Source: Nemania diffusa
Lineage: Eukaryota > Ascomycota > Sordariomycetes > Xylariales > Xylariaceae
Direction of reading: 5' to 3'
DNA length: 64,000 bases
NCBI GenBank assembly: GCA_038501195.1
Contig: JBBPUQ010000004.1
Location: 2,046,001-2,110,000 of the forward strand
Part shown: positions 49,280-60,944 of the stretch, piece after piece
Layout: each line of letters begins with the position of its first letter
How positions within the stretch are numbered: position 1 is the stretch's first letter
The notes under the pieces: model-generated
The model's database searches: none
What the model was told of the DNA's origin: nothing
The model's input: only the letters and a program-made list of their open reading frames with translations
Position numbers and translations under genes: made by a program

Positions 49280-51032
49280 ATGGAGACTACCTTGGAAGAG
49301 AAAGGTCTGCAGCCTCAGCTAAAGCAGAGCACATCAGACTCGATTTCTCGCGATGATGCTTTGCTGGCACGTCTTGGGAAGAAACCTATTCTCAAGAGAA
49401 ACTTTGGGTTCTTAAGTATTCTTGGTTTTAGTTGCACAGTACTCATTACTTGGGAGGGGTCGTTGACGTATGCCTCCCCTGTGGCTGTTTTATTTGTGTA
49501 CTTGACTAACAACCACACAGCACGTTTCTCTCGGGCTTGGATAAGTATGAAGTCCCTATTATTCCTTGACATCAATAGATACTAACGGTGACAGTGGCGG
49601 TCCGTCTGGGCTTCTGTACGGCTTCCTTGTGGTTTGGGTCGGCACCCTCTCGACATTTGCGACCCTATCCGAGCTCGTGTCAATGGCCCCAACATCTGGT
49701 GGGCAATACCACTGGGTTTCGATGCTGGCACCCCCGTCGTCCCGAAAGTTCCTCGGATACCTGACCGGTTGGCTAGCTGTCACTGGATGGCAGGCACTTA
49801 TAGCTTCTGGTGCCCTCGTTACTGGTACAATGATACAAGGTCTAATTCTACTCACGCATCCAGGATATGCGGCGGTGATGCAAAATTGGCATGGCACACT
49901 TCTGCTGTGGGCTGTAGTGCTGATTAGCTACGGCATCAACACTGCTGTCGGATCTCTCCTAGCAAAGTTTGAGGGTTTCGTGCTAATTCTACATATCCTC
50001 GGATTCTTCGGTGTCATACTCCCATTGGCCTTACTAAGTCCTCATGGCTCGGCTAAGGACGTCTTTGATACTTGGAGGAACGCGGGACTATGGCAGACGC
50101 AAGGCCTGTCCTTTAGTGTCGGCATCCTAGGGAACGTTTTTGCCTTTCTTGGCGGAGACTGCGCTATCCACGTGAGTCCTCTACACCTATATGACTATAT
50201 CACTGTTCTTACACGTCGGCAGATGTCAGAAGAGATTCGCAATGCCGCTCTGGTGGTACCTCGGTCTCTCATGACAGGTCTCACTATAAATGGAACACTA
50301 GGCTTTGCCATGATGATTGCGACACTTTATGCTATCGGAAATATCGATGATGCCCTCGCCGAAAACCCTCAATACCCGTTTATGGCGATTTTCCGCAACG
50401 CTGTAGGGTCGACTGCTGGGGCGACTGTCATGTCTGCCATAGTTGTGATTATGTCCTTTAGCGCCACTACCGGATGTCTTGCTTCTGCTTCTAGGATTTA
50501 CTGGGCATTTGCCCGCGACCGCGGCTTACCTGGCTGGAAATTTCTGAAGAAGGTTAGCCCACGAACCAGTATACCAGACCACGCTGTTTTGGTTACTGTT
50601 GTTATCTCCATTATCCTGTCCCTTGTCAACATTGGAAATGCCCAGGCGTTTAATGGCGTTCTCTCCATCTCGATAGCCGGTCTGTTTGGTTCCTACCTCA
50701 TCGCCTCAGTTCTGCTCCTTTATCGGAGAGTGACCGGAGCGATACATACTCAACAAGACGATGATACCCTCACAAATACGATAGGAGGGAGCCTGACATG
50801 GGGGCCTTGGCGACTACGCGGGGTATTCGGAATCGCCAACAACGCCTTTTCATGCGTCTATCTCATCTATATCTTCTTCTTCAGCTTCTGGCCACCTGGA
50901 AAAGAGGTAACGCCCCAGAACTTTAACTGGGCTGTACTGGTATTTGGGACGGTGGTTTCATTTAGTGTGGTGTATTACGTCGCGTGGGCCCGGAAAATCT
51001 ACACGGGGCCAATTGTTGAACTTGAACATTGA
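49280..51032 (+). CDS. APC-superfamily amino acid/choline-type permease
   Basis: A 12-helix permease of the fungal GABA/choline (UGA4/HNM1-like) branch of the APC superfamily, expected at the plasma membrane or vacuole. Four exons: 49280-49467, 49521-49544, 49595-50171 and 50223-51032, giving 532 residues. The first 55 residues are a cytosolic tail (LLARLGKKPILKRNF), then helix 1 (FLSILGFSCTVLITWEG). The 24-base exon 2 codes TFLSGLDN, which rebuilds the family loop SGLDNGGPSGLLYG. GGDCAIHMSEEIRNA is recovered only if the 51-base segment 50172-50222 is removed as an intron. Helices continue to SFSVVYYVAWARKIYTGP near the end. ATG at 49280 is the first in frame. The substrate is not predictable, but a cationic or GABA-like amine is the family guess. 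Confidence 0.92.
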
Positions 51033-53778
51033 TTCAGGCCCTCATCCATGACTGGAAAATGTTTTATAAGATGGACTTTGGCTGCATAGACGTGGCGTGA
51101 GGTATATTAGGTCTTCAAATATAAATAAACCAGATAGAGTGTACTTTAGATTTCACGAAATAAAGTTATCAAGTTTCACTCTAGCGAAGACTCTTTCTCA
51201 CAGGGTAGAATGTGAGAAACTGTTATAGCTGCCAGCTATGAATATCATGCGAAATAATTTCTCTCCTCCAAGATACCTTGAAAGTCATATAGGCACTAGC
51301 ATTATGAGTCCCGCAGAATAGAAACGACTCTTATATTGAGCTCAACAGACTAGAAGAGCTAATCTGGAGATGCGTTTATTCACGCCTTAGAATACTAACA
51401 ATAGCTGGTTCTTGACTCTCAAATAGCGATATATAGATAGCTCTTCTTGAGACGCGAGCTTATGATTAATCTCAATCTGATGAGCTGAACGAATTATAGG
51501 TTTACTCCCGAAGTTGTAAGCCAACCAAGCATCCCTTATCTCAGTATGTAGAGTTAGATAGACCATGTATATAGTAGGTATATAGGCTGGGTTATCTGAA
51601 CCAGTGATAAGAAAACCTCCTTTCTAATTGCACGATGCGTGAATGTGAACATGATTGGCAACGCCAAGGATTTCTGTAAGCCACTGCCGAATGTGCGTCT
51701 CGTCGATAGGCCGGCTACACTACACGATGAAACTACCTCAAACAACTTTGAGATTACGCCTCTTAAATGAGTGGTCTGCTAGTTACTGTGGCCCGAAGCA
51801 TTTATATTGGATTAAGGATTAGCCTGCGTTAATACTTGATGGCGAGTGGCTTCCTCACTCCCTCGCGTGCATTTTCCTTGAACCGGGAGTCTTGGCAGAT
51901 GACAATATGTGGCCGATTATGCATTGTGTTGATAACATATGTAGTTTGCGCTCCCTATCTAGACCAACGAAGATTAGATGCACCGAAGTCTCATAGGTAG
52001 ACCTCAGATTGGAGGGTATGATACCTTGGGCTTACCACCCACTTCAACGTCAAGGAACCCCGGTGACGTGGTCATCATGCTCAATCAACTAGGTAGTATA
52101 TCAGGTAGCGCAAGGTGCACAGTAATGTAGGCACATAGAGCCTAATGAAATGAATCAGATGTCAAGTCCTAATACAACCTTAAATAAGTAGGCATGATAA
52201 ACACAGCAGCCAAAGCAAACGCCACACAAGAAGTGCATTAGTCTAGTGGCCTAGGCAAACCAGGTACCACATGCAGGCTATAACTATGCGTATCTCGGCC
52301 CCACTCCAGGTACGCAGCAGGTTCCTACTTAATAGATACTACTGTAGATCCGCATAGTGCTTCGAGCTGATATCTTGCGTACTTACCTGCTTATAGGTAA
52401 CGTTTGACTGTGGATAGGAGGTAGGTACCTATCGAATACGATGAATATAAAAATAGACAACTGTACATACATACAGGTCACCAGGATCATAAAGGTTAGC
52501 GCGGCGCTAGCCGATCATTTAAACCGAAAAGATCGGTGTAAAGAGTTATATACTTTGGTACATAGGCTGGATATCGTTACCAAATCTAGATCTGGGCCCA
52601 CATTCATTGACCTAATACAGCTTAAGGAAACGGCTTTTATATATAAAATAACTATTCGGGTATCGATTTACTACATATACTTCTATATTGCGTTTAACCG
52701 ATCGACTAGCGTGGAGCTAACCTTTATGATCCTGGTGACCTGTAGTACCTAGACTAAATACTATATGTTAGCTAGCATTGGTACATGCCCTTCCAAGAAA
52801 GTAGATGCTATGCCCAAATAGGTATTTATTTACCAGATATAGGTAGTACTGGGCCTAGTTGATATACATGTGCTAAACAAATTTCTGGTAGGGACCTAAG
52901 GTATTCCACAAATTCCTTAGAGAAAACTGCTTGTAAATGAATGTTTATATTTTAATAATCCTGTAACGTTTATACTGGGAAATATGAAATTCTGGATATA
53001 TATACAACCAGATTTCTATAATGTAAATACATATATTCAAGTATATCTAGATAAAAGGAAGGGGAATCTAGATGCAAGCTAATGGCACCTACTGTACTGT
53101 AGATCCCTTGTGATAAGTTGAATCTCAATGCAGCTAGGAATTCATTAGTAGCCCGGCAATAGTTGCCTACCTACCTGTAGCTGGCTGGCTACCTACATAT
53201 CTATATACTGAGTTGCAGATGAGCTGCAAATGGGATGTTTGGTACTGATATTGATTCCCCAGCTTTCAATACGTCTATTGGGCCCGTTGACCCTATCAAA
53301 CCTGTTTTGTTGAACGCTTGTGCACAATGATGCACGCCCCCAATTTCTGCCGCCCCTCTATCACTCGTATGCCTACCCATAAGTACCTACCTTAGGTGCC
53401 TACCTTCTTACCTATATAAGTCTATGCTGTAAATATGTGAACAGGGATCATGTTCTGATCCCCAGGTACAGGATACACTCAGTAAGTAGGCACATAAATA
53501 AGTTAAGAGATGATCGATAAATATATGCACATGTGTGTATTCACCTGGGACTACTTATATAGGTAGGTATGCCTGTATGACCTATCGAGATAGATTCTAG
53601 TATGACTTATCTTAGGTAGGTACACTAACACGTGTAGGTAGGCTAGTCGATACAGATAGGTACCTAGGTCAGGTACGGCAGCTAAGGGGATTACCACTTA
53701 ACTTAGTACTATGGACCTTATCTACTACTAAGGTAAGATCTTACTATCTATCTACAAGGTACCTACCGGGTACCTCAC
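51033..53778. other. Long intergenic gap with TAGGTA clusters
   Basis: About 2.7 kb with no recognised gene. AT-rich. The 103-codon frame at 52441-52752 is AT-rich and featureless. TAGGTA, TACCTA and GGTACC words become very dense at 53385-53770, just before the next gene's promoter. Confidence 0.5.
53385..53770. repeat. Dense cluster of TAGGTA/TACCTA words
   Basis: Within 390 bases there are more than ten TAGGTA or TACCTA words on both strands, several joined into GGTACCTAGGT-like palindromes. The words are interspersed rather than in tandem. Confidence 0.75.
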
Positions 53779-54313
53779 GTGGGCAGTCTAGAGATTCTTT
53801 TGTTAGCACCAAAATCATCTCCATCTCCCTTCCTTCCTTTGGCTCTCATTGTTGTTATTTTTTCGCATTCACATTTACATTCTTCCGACGGGTTCTGGCC
53901 CGGTCTATGTCATGTTCTTGTGGACAGCAACTTCACGTCTCTTTTTCTAATTTGCTGTTTTATATGTTTTGTACGCTTGACTGAGCCATTCCAGTTGCAT
54001 AGCCTACCCGACGTCGCATATTGAAGTCACATCACTGTGCCCAATTTGCTGTCCATGTTCCATGTTACGTCAATTGCCGAGAGCCCAAATTTCATTATTA
54101 TTATCACCTCGTTGTACAAAACACTCGGCCCCTTTCTGCGATAGCAATAGCAACGCCGACTACCACCACCACTGTGACTGTGACCGTAGTAGGTAACTGA
54201 GACTGGACTGAGACCAACACCTACCGACCTACCTATACCTACCTACTCTTACGCCTGTAGTTGTGCATTGCTAAACACATACCATTCCATAACCAGCGGT
54301 GGCCAAAGACAAG
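53779..54313 (+). promoter_or_regulatory. Pyrimidine-rich leader of the 1,230-residue protein gene
   Basis: A CT-rich stretch (about 53800-53890) and a C/T-rich end, with TACCTA words at 54225-54245, precede the ATG at 54314. It probably holds the transcription start and long 5' untranslated region. A leader intron cannot be excluded. Confidence 0.5.
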
Positions 54314-57300
54314 ATGGTGGTCGCCGCCAGGTACGGCGAGATCTCCCAGTCTGATATCGGCCACGATCGAGATGGCGGCTTATCACCGTCCGAGTCCCTG
54401 TCTCCCGCCCTTTCGTCATCGTCACCTATGCCTTTCCTACCGGCTGTTGAGACAACCTTCACACCCTTATCCATGGACAGCGACTTTGACACAGCCGCGC
54501 CCGCCGTCACAACTCATCGTGGCATAAGCCAAGCTGCTGACGATAATCCACACAACCTGCAAAAAGCTGAAGCTGCAGCTGCAGCGGCTGCTGCTGCTAC
54601 CGCTGCGTCGGCCATGGATTCGAAAGACCATCGTACCATATCCTCTGGCGCTGCACCTTTACTTCCTTTGCTTGGCTTTAACGCAAACATTGCTATAAAC
54701 CCTAGTCAACAGGGAAGCCATACGTTCAGTTATGCACCAGACACGCGGACGGAAGCAAACTTTGCGCCAAACATGGGCATTAACTTTATTCAGAATACTA
54801 CCGGGAACCAGGTCTTGCAACAACCAGTTGGAACAGCCGCCGAGGATCCTTCCCATCCACAGATTGTGCCACAATCTGTCCTTGTAAAGCCAAAGCCTAT
54901 TGTGCGTACTGCTTCCACCAAGAGCGTCTCATTGCGGCACCCAATACCCGACCTCAACCCACGATCCGCGTCTCATGCGAGCAATATTGCTCAGCTCGAA
55001 GCTACCGCCGAAAAGCTCTCCATGACATCATCCATCGACGACGCCATCCGAGAACTACACGACGAGCAGAAACGTGTTGACAGCCGACGTTCATCTATAC
55101 TAGCTGCTAGCATAGCGTCCATCCCCGAGACAGAGGAACCTATCATGTTCCCTCTCTCCACGCAGATCTCCGTTGCCAGCTCAATACGCGAAACAAATAC
55201 TGCTGCACGCCACGGCGGCTACTCTCCTGCAGGTTATGTCATGTCACCAAGCTCACCTATGGTAGCAGGTGGTACACGGCTCAGATCCGGCTCAACTGGC
55301 ATCTCGAAATCAGATGCGGATCCTGGTACCTCGCTGTCTAGACACGGGCCCGGGAAGAGCTCTGTCCGCAGTGTGCGATCTGTCACAAAGCCAACTCTAA
55401 CTAACATCGCTGAGATAGAGCCTACAGCTCTAACTGCAGCAGCCATGGACGCAGCAGATAGGTTGGCCGAAGAGCCCGACGAAGACGACGCCCTACATGT
55501 TCCGCCAATGCAAATCAATGACCTCACGCCAAATGCAAATCTATACTACGAGTCTAGTGCCCATGAATATTGGGACCAACCTATAGTCGAGGGCCATCAA
55601 CAGGAGCACAACTATATCCACAATAGGCCTTCCACCCCTGCTGGTTCCGATGGCACGTTTGAACAGGCAGAACGGGCATTTGCTGACTTTGACGGTGCTC
55701 ACTGCGCTCCTGATGCAGAGTTGGAAGATTCTGTAAACTTTGAGACACTCTTTGCTTCACCAATGATGGAGTCTCCGTTCATCCCGTCCTTTGAACCCGA
55801 CCCCGAGTCGGGAGAAAATGATGTCGAATCTTCCAGGCCTCTGATATCCCGCCCAATAGGCCCGCCTACGGTTCGACCCAAGTCTTATTTAGATCCGGCA
55901 ACCGGCGAAACTATGCTTTATTATCCAGCACGAGTACCAATGATGCTCAATCTGCCGCAAAAGCTTTCTAAGAAGCCTAAGACACAGGCTCAAAATGATA
56001 GGAAGTCGCAACTACTGAGCACGATGCCGAGTGCAAACCGCCAGTCTGCCTCGTGGCTACCGGAATTGTACCCTGAGCAGCTTCATGATCCCCTCGGGCC
56101 TATTATCGATGACTCGAACCCAAAACTACCTTCCAACTCAAGAGAGTCTCGCGAATACCCGTCTCAGAATCCTCAAGACGAAGACCAATTTCCCATTGAA
56201 TCTCATACCCAGCCCAATGATATCGATAACCGAATGTCTAGGATATCGATGATGGCCCCTAATAAGCGGAAATCGCAACTGCCAGATCTAACCAAATTGC
56301 CTCCGCAGCTCCGAGCTAGCACCTACTTTGACTTACCATCACAAGTTCCAACAATTCAGCTAAAAGACGGCTCAGCAACATCAACACTTGATGACATCCT
56401 AAACGCTTCGGCCAAAGCACCTGTGTCAGCTTTCACCGACCATGCCTTTGCTGGTTCGCTGGGATCGGAAGTGTACGGTATTGACAAAAAGAGGAAGTCC
56501 CATATGAAAAGTGCCAGCGTCGCCGAACTTTACGAACCTAAAAATCGAAGCTCCATCTTTCATCTCCGAAAACCAAGCGCTCTTAGTCGGCATTCAGACA
56601 CTCAGGGGGAGAGGCTCGGCTCAGATTCCATAGAGAACAGTGAAGAAAGACAGCATCTATCTAGCTCTATCGATGGCGAGCCTGTTGAGAATAGAGATGA
56701 AGAAAGCGAAGAGAGTGAGGAGGAGCAAGTCTACAACGGGCCACCAACTACTCTTCTTGCAGAACTTCAGATGCGAAAACAGCAGCAGAAGCTACGCACA
56801 CGGCCAGTCGCTAGCGCATTCCCAAATGGCATGCATTCCACTCTACTTGAAATGGATACAGTTGCTGAGGTGGAACGCCGGGCACGAAAAGGTAAAAAGA
56901 TTAACCTTGCTTGGGAAGACCCGAATATGAACCAAGCAGACGAGGACGAGGACGAGGATACACCGCTAGGCCTTCTACTTGCCACAAAGGGCCAAAATGC
57001 GGGCTTGATTGGCACTATACCAGGAGCTCCACGACCTATCGGCTTGATGGAGCGGCGTGATATGGAAGATAATGAACCCTTGAGTGTCCGGCGTAATCGT
57101 CTCCAGGGACGAGAGGCGGGGCCCATTCAGCGTATGACTCTCGCTCGCGGTCTTAACCTCGCTCCAGCTCCCGGTGTGTCTAGCCCTCAGCTCCGGGTAG
57201 TGACCCCTGACGGAGATGAAATAGAGGATGAGACCTTGGGCGACCGTATACGTCGTCTCAGGTCTCGCGATGACAACAACCCTCTTCCTCAACATCGTCC

Positions 57301-58006
57301 AGTAAGCTCATCATTCTCCGCGGAGCTACTTAGCCAGCTAGGAGACGCATTTAAAGAAGAGCCCGAAGTCAAGGAATCTGGCAAGGATAAAGACAAAAGT
57401 GAGGTGCAGCCCACCGAGGAAGAAGAAACGTTAGGTCAACGGCGTCGACGTCTACAAGCAGAGCGTGAAGCACGCGAGCGGGAGATGACTCGAGCCCAGC
57501 TTAGCGGGGGGCGGTCTAGTGTTTCACCTCGATTGATAAAACGACACTCTCTAGCTGATGTTCTAGGGGAACATGGTAGTAAAACCGTCTTGAGTGATCC
57601 ACGGGTAGATGCTGAACGGGCTAGGCAAGAAGAAGCAGCGCGCTACAAGGAAGATCAGAAGCGGAAGTTTGCAGCACTTCGGCCTCACATACCTTCTAAC
57701 TTGAGCACGCCCAATTTAGTGAAGCCTGGAGGATTCATGTCCGGCCGCTTCAATGACGGAACCGGCGGTGGAGTTGGCCAACCCCGAGACACTACGATAA
57801 TGGGGGGATTTGGCAGTAACTCGGCGATTCCTAATCCGGCCTTAAACGCAAGTGCAATGGGCAACGCCTTTCGCGCTGGGGGCGTAATGTCTGCTTATAA
57901 GCCGCCGATAGCAAACCCATATGCGGGCTCATATGAAGCAACACCTCAAGTCCAACCAGCCGGCCAGATGGCAAGCATTGAGCGATGGCGACAAGGCATT
58001 TCTTAA
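54314..58006 (+). CDS. Large disordered conserved fungal protein
   Basis: A single open exon of 1,230 residues from the first ATG (A at position -3). It is rich in Ser, Pro, Glu and Arg and has no signal peptide or membrane helix. An Ala-rich run of about 15 residues occurs near residue 90. The most conserved-looking segments are in the second half: PPTTLLAELQMRKQQQKLRT and SAFPNGMHSTLLEMD (about 815-855), then acidic DEDEDTPLGLLLATKG (about 880). Three related basic boxes follow: EPLSVRRNRLQ (about 922), ETLGDRIRRLR (about 973) and ETLGQRRRRLQ (about 1038), the last leading into a charged coiled segment. I do not recognise a named domain. It could be a cytoskeletal or signalling scaffold; this is inference. 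Confidence 0.8.
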   Translation: MVVAARYGEISQSDIGHDRDGGLSPSESLSPALSSSSPMPFLPAVETTFTPLSMDSDFDTAAPAVTTHRGISQAADDNPHNLQKAEAAAAAAAAATAASAMDSKDHRTISSGAAPLLPLLGFNANIAINPSQQGSHTFSYAPDTRTEANFAPNMGINFIQNTTGNQVLQQPVGTAAEDPSHPQIVPQSVLVKPKPIVRTASTKSVSLRHPIPDLNPRSASHASNIAQLEATAEKLSMTSSIDDAIRELHDEQKRVDSRRSSILAASIASIPETEEPIMFPLSTQISVASSIRETNTAARHGGYSPAGYVMSPSSPMVAGGTRLRSGSTGISKSDADPGTSLSRHGPGKSSVRSVRSVTKPTLTNIAEIEPTALTAAAMDAADRLAEEPDEDDALHVPPMQINDLTPNANLYYESSAHEYWDQPIVEGHQQEHNYIHNRPSTPAGSDGTFEQAERAFADFDGAHCAPDAELEDSVNFETLFASPMMESPFIPSFEPDPESGENDVESSRPLISRPIGPPTVRPKSYLDPATGETMLYYPARVPMMLNLPQKLSKKPKTQAQNDRKSQLLSTMPSANRQSASWLPELYPEQLHDPLGPIIDDSNPKLPSNSRESREYPSQNPQDEDQFPIESHTQPNDIDNRMSRISMMAPNKRKSQLPDLTKLPPQLRASTYFDLPSQVPTIQLKDGSATSTLDDILNASAKAPVSAFTDHAFAGSLGSEVYGIDKKRKSHMKSASVAELYEPKNRSSIFHLRKPSALSRHSDTQGERLGSDSIENSEERQHLSSSIDGEPVENRDEESEESEEEQVYNGPPTTLLAELQMRKQQQKLRTRPVASAFPNGMHSTLLEMDTVAEVERRARKGKKINLAWEDPNMNQADEDEDEDTPLGLLLATKGQNAGLIGTIPGAPRPIGLMERRDMEDNEPLSVRRNRLQGREAGPIQRMTLARGLNLAPAPGVSSPQLRVVTPDGDEIEDETLGDRIRRLRSRDDNNPLPQHRPVSSSFSAELLSQLGDAFKEEPEVKESGKDKDKSEVQPTEEEETLGQRRRRLQAEREAREREMTRAQLSGGRSSVSPRLIKRHSLADVLGEHGSKTVLSDPRVDAERARQEEAARYKEDQKRKFAALRPHIPSNLSTPNLVKPGGFMSGRFNDGTGGGVGQPRDTTIMGGFGSNSAIPNPALNASAMGNAFRAGGVMSAYKPPIANPYAGSYEATPQVQPAGQMASIERWRQGIS
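54567..54612. repeat. GCT/GCA-rich run coding poly-alanine
   Basis: A GCN-rich low-complexity run encodes an Ala tract in the disordered protein; likely length-variable. Confidence 0.65.
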
Positions 58007-59877
58007 GCCAGACGATGCTAAACTACAACATTCAACGATTTGTTCTGGTACATGTACTACCACAAAGCAAGCGACTTTGTAATCACTTTTGAAACTAGAT
58101 GTTCATGTCTCGGTTTCACTCGACACCTGAGCACATTCTAAAAGCAAAGCATGGCAAGGTGTTCTGGTGGCTCTTCGGTTTGTCATTCATTGTCCTAGGA
58201 GAGACGGTTTTGCATCGGGAAAAGGGAACAGCATCCGCATAGGGTATATAAGGAAGCAACCTACTAGCACACTTGTAATCATTCGTTCTTGAGACGCTTC
58301 GACGTAGTTGCGTTAGAGGTAGCTCGCCATTCTTGCATTTATACTTACCTAGATACTTAAGTACGCATAATAGACACAAACATTGTGGTCGGTCAAGATA
58401 CTACGTTTATCTCCTAACCACTGGCTTGTTTAATTAACTAAAGGGGCATGTTATATGTTGTACAGGCATAGGATTCACGTTGTTGATTAATCTTCAAGGT
58501 TTATAGGAAGAGGCAGGCAGTGATTTAAACTATGAACGACCTTGTAAATAACGCTTTACATTTCTAGCTAAGCAACCTCGATATCCCGTTGACAGTATTA
58601 AAGCACATTTAGATCTAGTTTCCTACTATATCGAATAAACTACTAATTTCTAACAATGTAGTAGTGTAAACAACCCCAGCTTTACCACAGTTGCTAAGTT
58701 ACCTAAGTTTACAGTTCCTCGGCTAATAGGCAATAACATCAGGGGCCAGCAAAGAGCAGGACTTGTGGGAGCTCATTTTAGATGATAGGAAAGCTGTTAG
58801 ACTGCTGATGAGGTAGCGATTTAACTGCAGGGTATACCCTGCTTTGCAACTCGCCTCGATCATCGTGGGAATTGTTGTCTCATGTGAGTCGTAGCGCATG
58901 TCACTAATAAGCTTATGACCACGCGGTAGGGTTGCAATGTTATCTTCTACGTCAGTATGAGACTTCATGATAGAATGCCGTCTCCCCTGACTCCACCATT
59001 ATACAGATTCGATATTTAACACGGGCTAGCAATCTTGAAAGGTAGACAATACGTGCCACTGAGATGGACAACAACGAAAATTTTTTAGCTTGTAATTACG
59101 ATACTCGGGTTAAGACCTATCATCCTCGCCCAGCAGCCCGTTTCTTTTGTGACTATCTAAAGTGCTCAGTTTCCGGATATCGCGTTACACTGGGAGGACC
59201 CCTGCTTATATCGTAAGTAGGTGCGTGGCCCTTTTATAGGTACACCTCAGTCAAATACGAGGAGTCTAACCAGGAGGGTCCAAGTTACTTAAGAACCGAG
59301 GTAGCTTTCGCGGAACGGCTCATTACCTGCACCTATAATTATGCACTGGTAAGGCTAACGCCTTGTTATGGAGATAGATCTAGGCCTGCCGTATTTCAGC
59401 TGTGCCCTGAATGTGTGAACAGGGGCTCCTTGCCAACGGAGAGCGAAAACAAGGCGCCACAGCCATGCAGGGGATTCAGCCAGAAAATTCCTCTAGCCGC
59501 GTAGTTGGTTGGCAAACAACCTTCGCTTATCATATTTATGGCCAAATTCGACTCCAATTAGGTAAGATATAAATATTAGATTTACGTTTTGTAGAATGCG
59601 GACAAGTACGAACCATGTTAGCCCCCTCTCTGATTTCCAGTCAGCAGATTCGGATCACCATCAAAGTCAAAAATGGAACAGCTCCCAGAAATACCAGTAC
59701 CACTCTTATGCTATCACGCCTGCCCAATGCTAACGGAAAAAGGGAAATTCATAAAAACCCCGCCCATAATACACAGCCTACACACACGCGCGCACACACG
59801 TACACGCACAGTGACATGAGCTTTTCTGTTAATAACTATCGATGCCCTCCCCAAATTTGTTAGACACTATGTGTTAG
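58007..59877. other. Intergenic gap
   Basis: Holds the 3' ends of two convergent genes. The minus-strand frame of 81 codons at 58968-58723 and the plus frame at 59615-59863 have no known domain; the latter overlaps a CA/CG-rich microsatellite. Nothing else is seen. Confidence 0.5.
59769..59811. repeat. CA/CG-rich microsatellite
   Basis: An impure dinucleotide run of CA and CG with TA interruptions; it lies just beyond the PI synthase 3' end. Confidence 0.75.
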
Positions 59878-60944
59878 TTAGTTAGCCTTGCGTCCCTTCA
59901 TCACCTTAGTCAAGTTCGCAGCCCTCCTCTGCTGAACGTCGCCCTCGGCTAGCCATTTGCTTGCCTTGACTAGTTGGACAATGTTGAGAACATTCTTGAT
60001 AATCATGACAGGGGCGCTAACCCCTGCTAAGATCCAGGGCCAGGTGGAATCCATCTTGTTGGCTCGGGCCATCTCCAACGCTGCGGCACTATAGGGGTTC
60101 GTGAACAACTGGCTGATGATAGAGCTGTTGACCTGCGCTCCACCCTGGATTGCGGCGGCGGCTTTCGACTCCCCAACCTTTTGGAGCAGTTGTGGGGAGA
60201 GAAGAGGCGATGAGAAGGATAGGAGGTAGAGGGCGATAAAGAAGAGTTCGTTCAAGGCGCACGTGATAAATAGGACGGTCTGATTCAGGGTAAGCTTCAT
60301 CGAATAATAGTCCTAGAGTTTGGCGAACCTACCTTGTTAGTGTAGTAAAGGTTGAGAAGCCAGCTCCGCGACTTATCCACGTTCTTGTGGCTTTCAGCTG
60401 AGCCGCCCATAGCCAGGGTGGCATACATATGGATATAGTGGCTCGCGAAGTCCAGCGAGATGAGCCCCTGGAACACAATAGCCCATCTTGGGAAGGCTGA
60501 CGACAGGAATACAAGCAGGCACGAAGTGGTGCATCGGTCGGTGACCATGTCTAGGACGGCGCCGAAGCGCGTGGATTGGTGGAAGTATCGCGCGGCATAT
60601 CCATCGAGGGCATCGAGCAGACAGGAAATGCTATAGAGGATGGAACATGTTCTCGGATGAAGCGGCATGTAATATAATGATGCGATAGCCAAGACGATAC
60701 GGAAGTACCCTGCCAAAAGAACACAGTCAGCCGCTTAGCGAGAAGAATGACAAGAACCCAGGCACTAACCGATCAGATTTGGCCAGAATAAGAATATGTT
60801 CTCGGTAGGACCGGCATCTTTAGTCGATGTGGTAGAGATGTGAGAATCGCTATTCCCGTTCATATCGCTGTGCGCATCGGACTTTGTAGGCGTCTCGTTC
60901 GCTGCCGCCAGAGCAGTCTGTCGTCGAGTCCTTCTCTCTGACAT
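59878..60944 (-). CDS. PIS1: CDP-diacylglycerol-inositol 3-phosphatidyltransferase (PI synthase)
   Basis: Makes phosphatidylinositol from CDP-diacylglycerol and myo-inositol at the ER. Three minus-strand exons (60944-60770, 60709-60333, 60279-59878) encode 317 residues. The first 45 residues are hydrophilic; FLFWPNLIGYFRIVLA begins the membrane part. The CDP-alcohol phosphotransferase signature D-x2-DG-x2-AR-x8-G-x3-D-x3-D is complete in DALDGYAARYFHQ through GAVLDMVTDR, at about 93-119. The helix FHIHMYATLAMGG-type SHYIHMYATLAMGG and LYYTNK join TVLFITCALNELF as in yeast Pis1. Intron ends are GT-AG. Family fungal length is 220-330, so it is full-length. ATG at 60944 is the first in frame. 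Identification is firm. Confidence 0.96.

Noticed and set aside
50172..50222. In-frame segment of the permease read as coding
   Set aside because: It has GTGAGT at its start and CAG at its end, and removing it restores the conserved family segment GGDCAIHMSEEIRNA.
45485..51032. Possible biosynthetic cluster of GNAT, rhodopsin-like and permease genes
   Set aside because: No backbone enzyme, no pathway regulator and no shared promoter among all three; neighbours by chance is the simpler reading.
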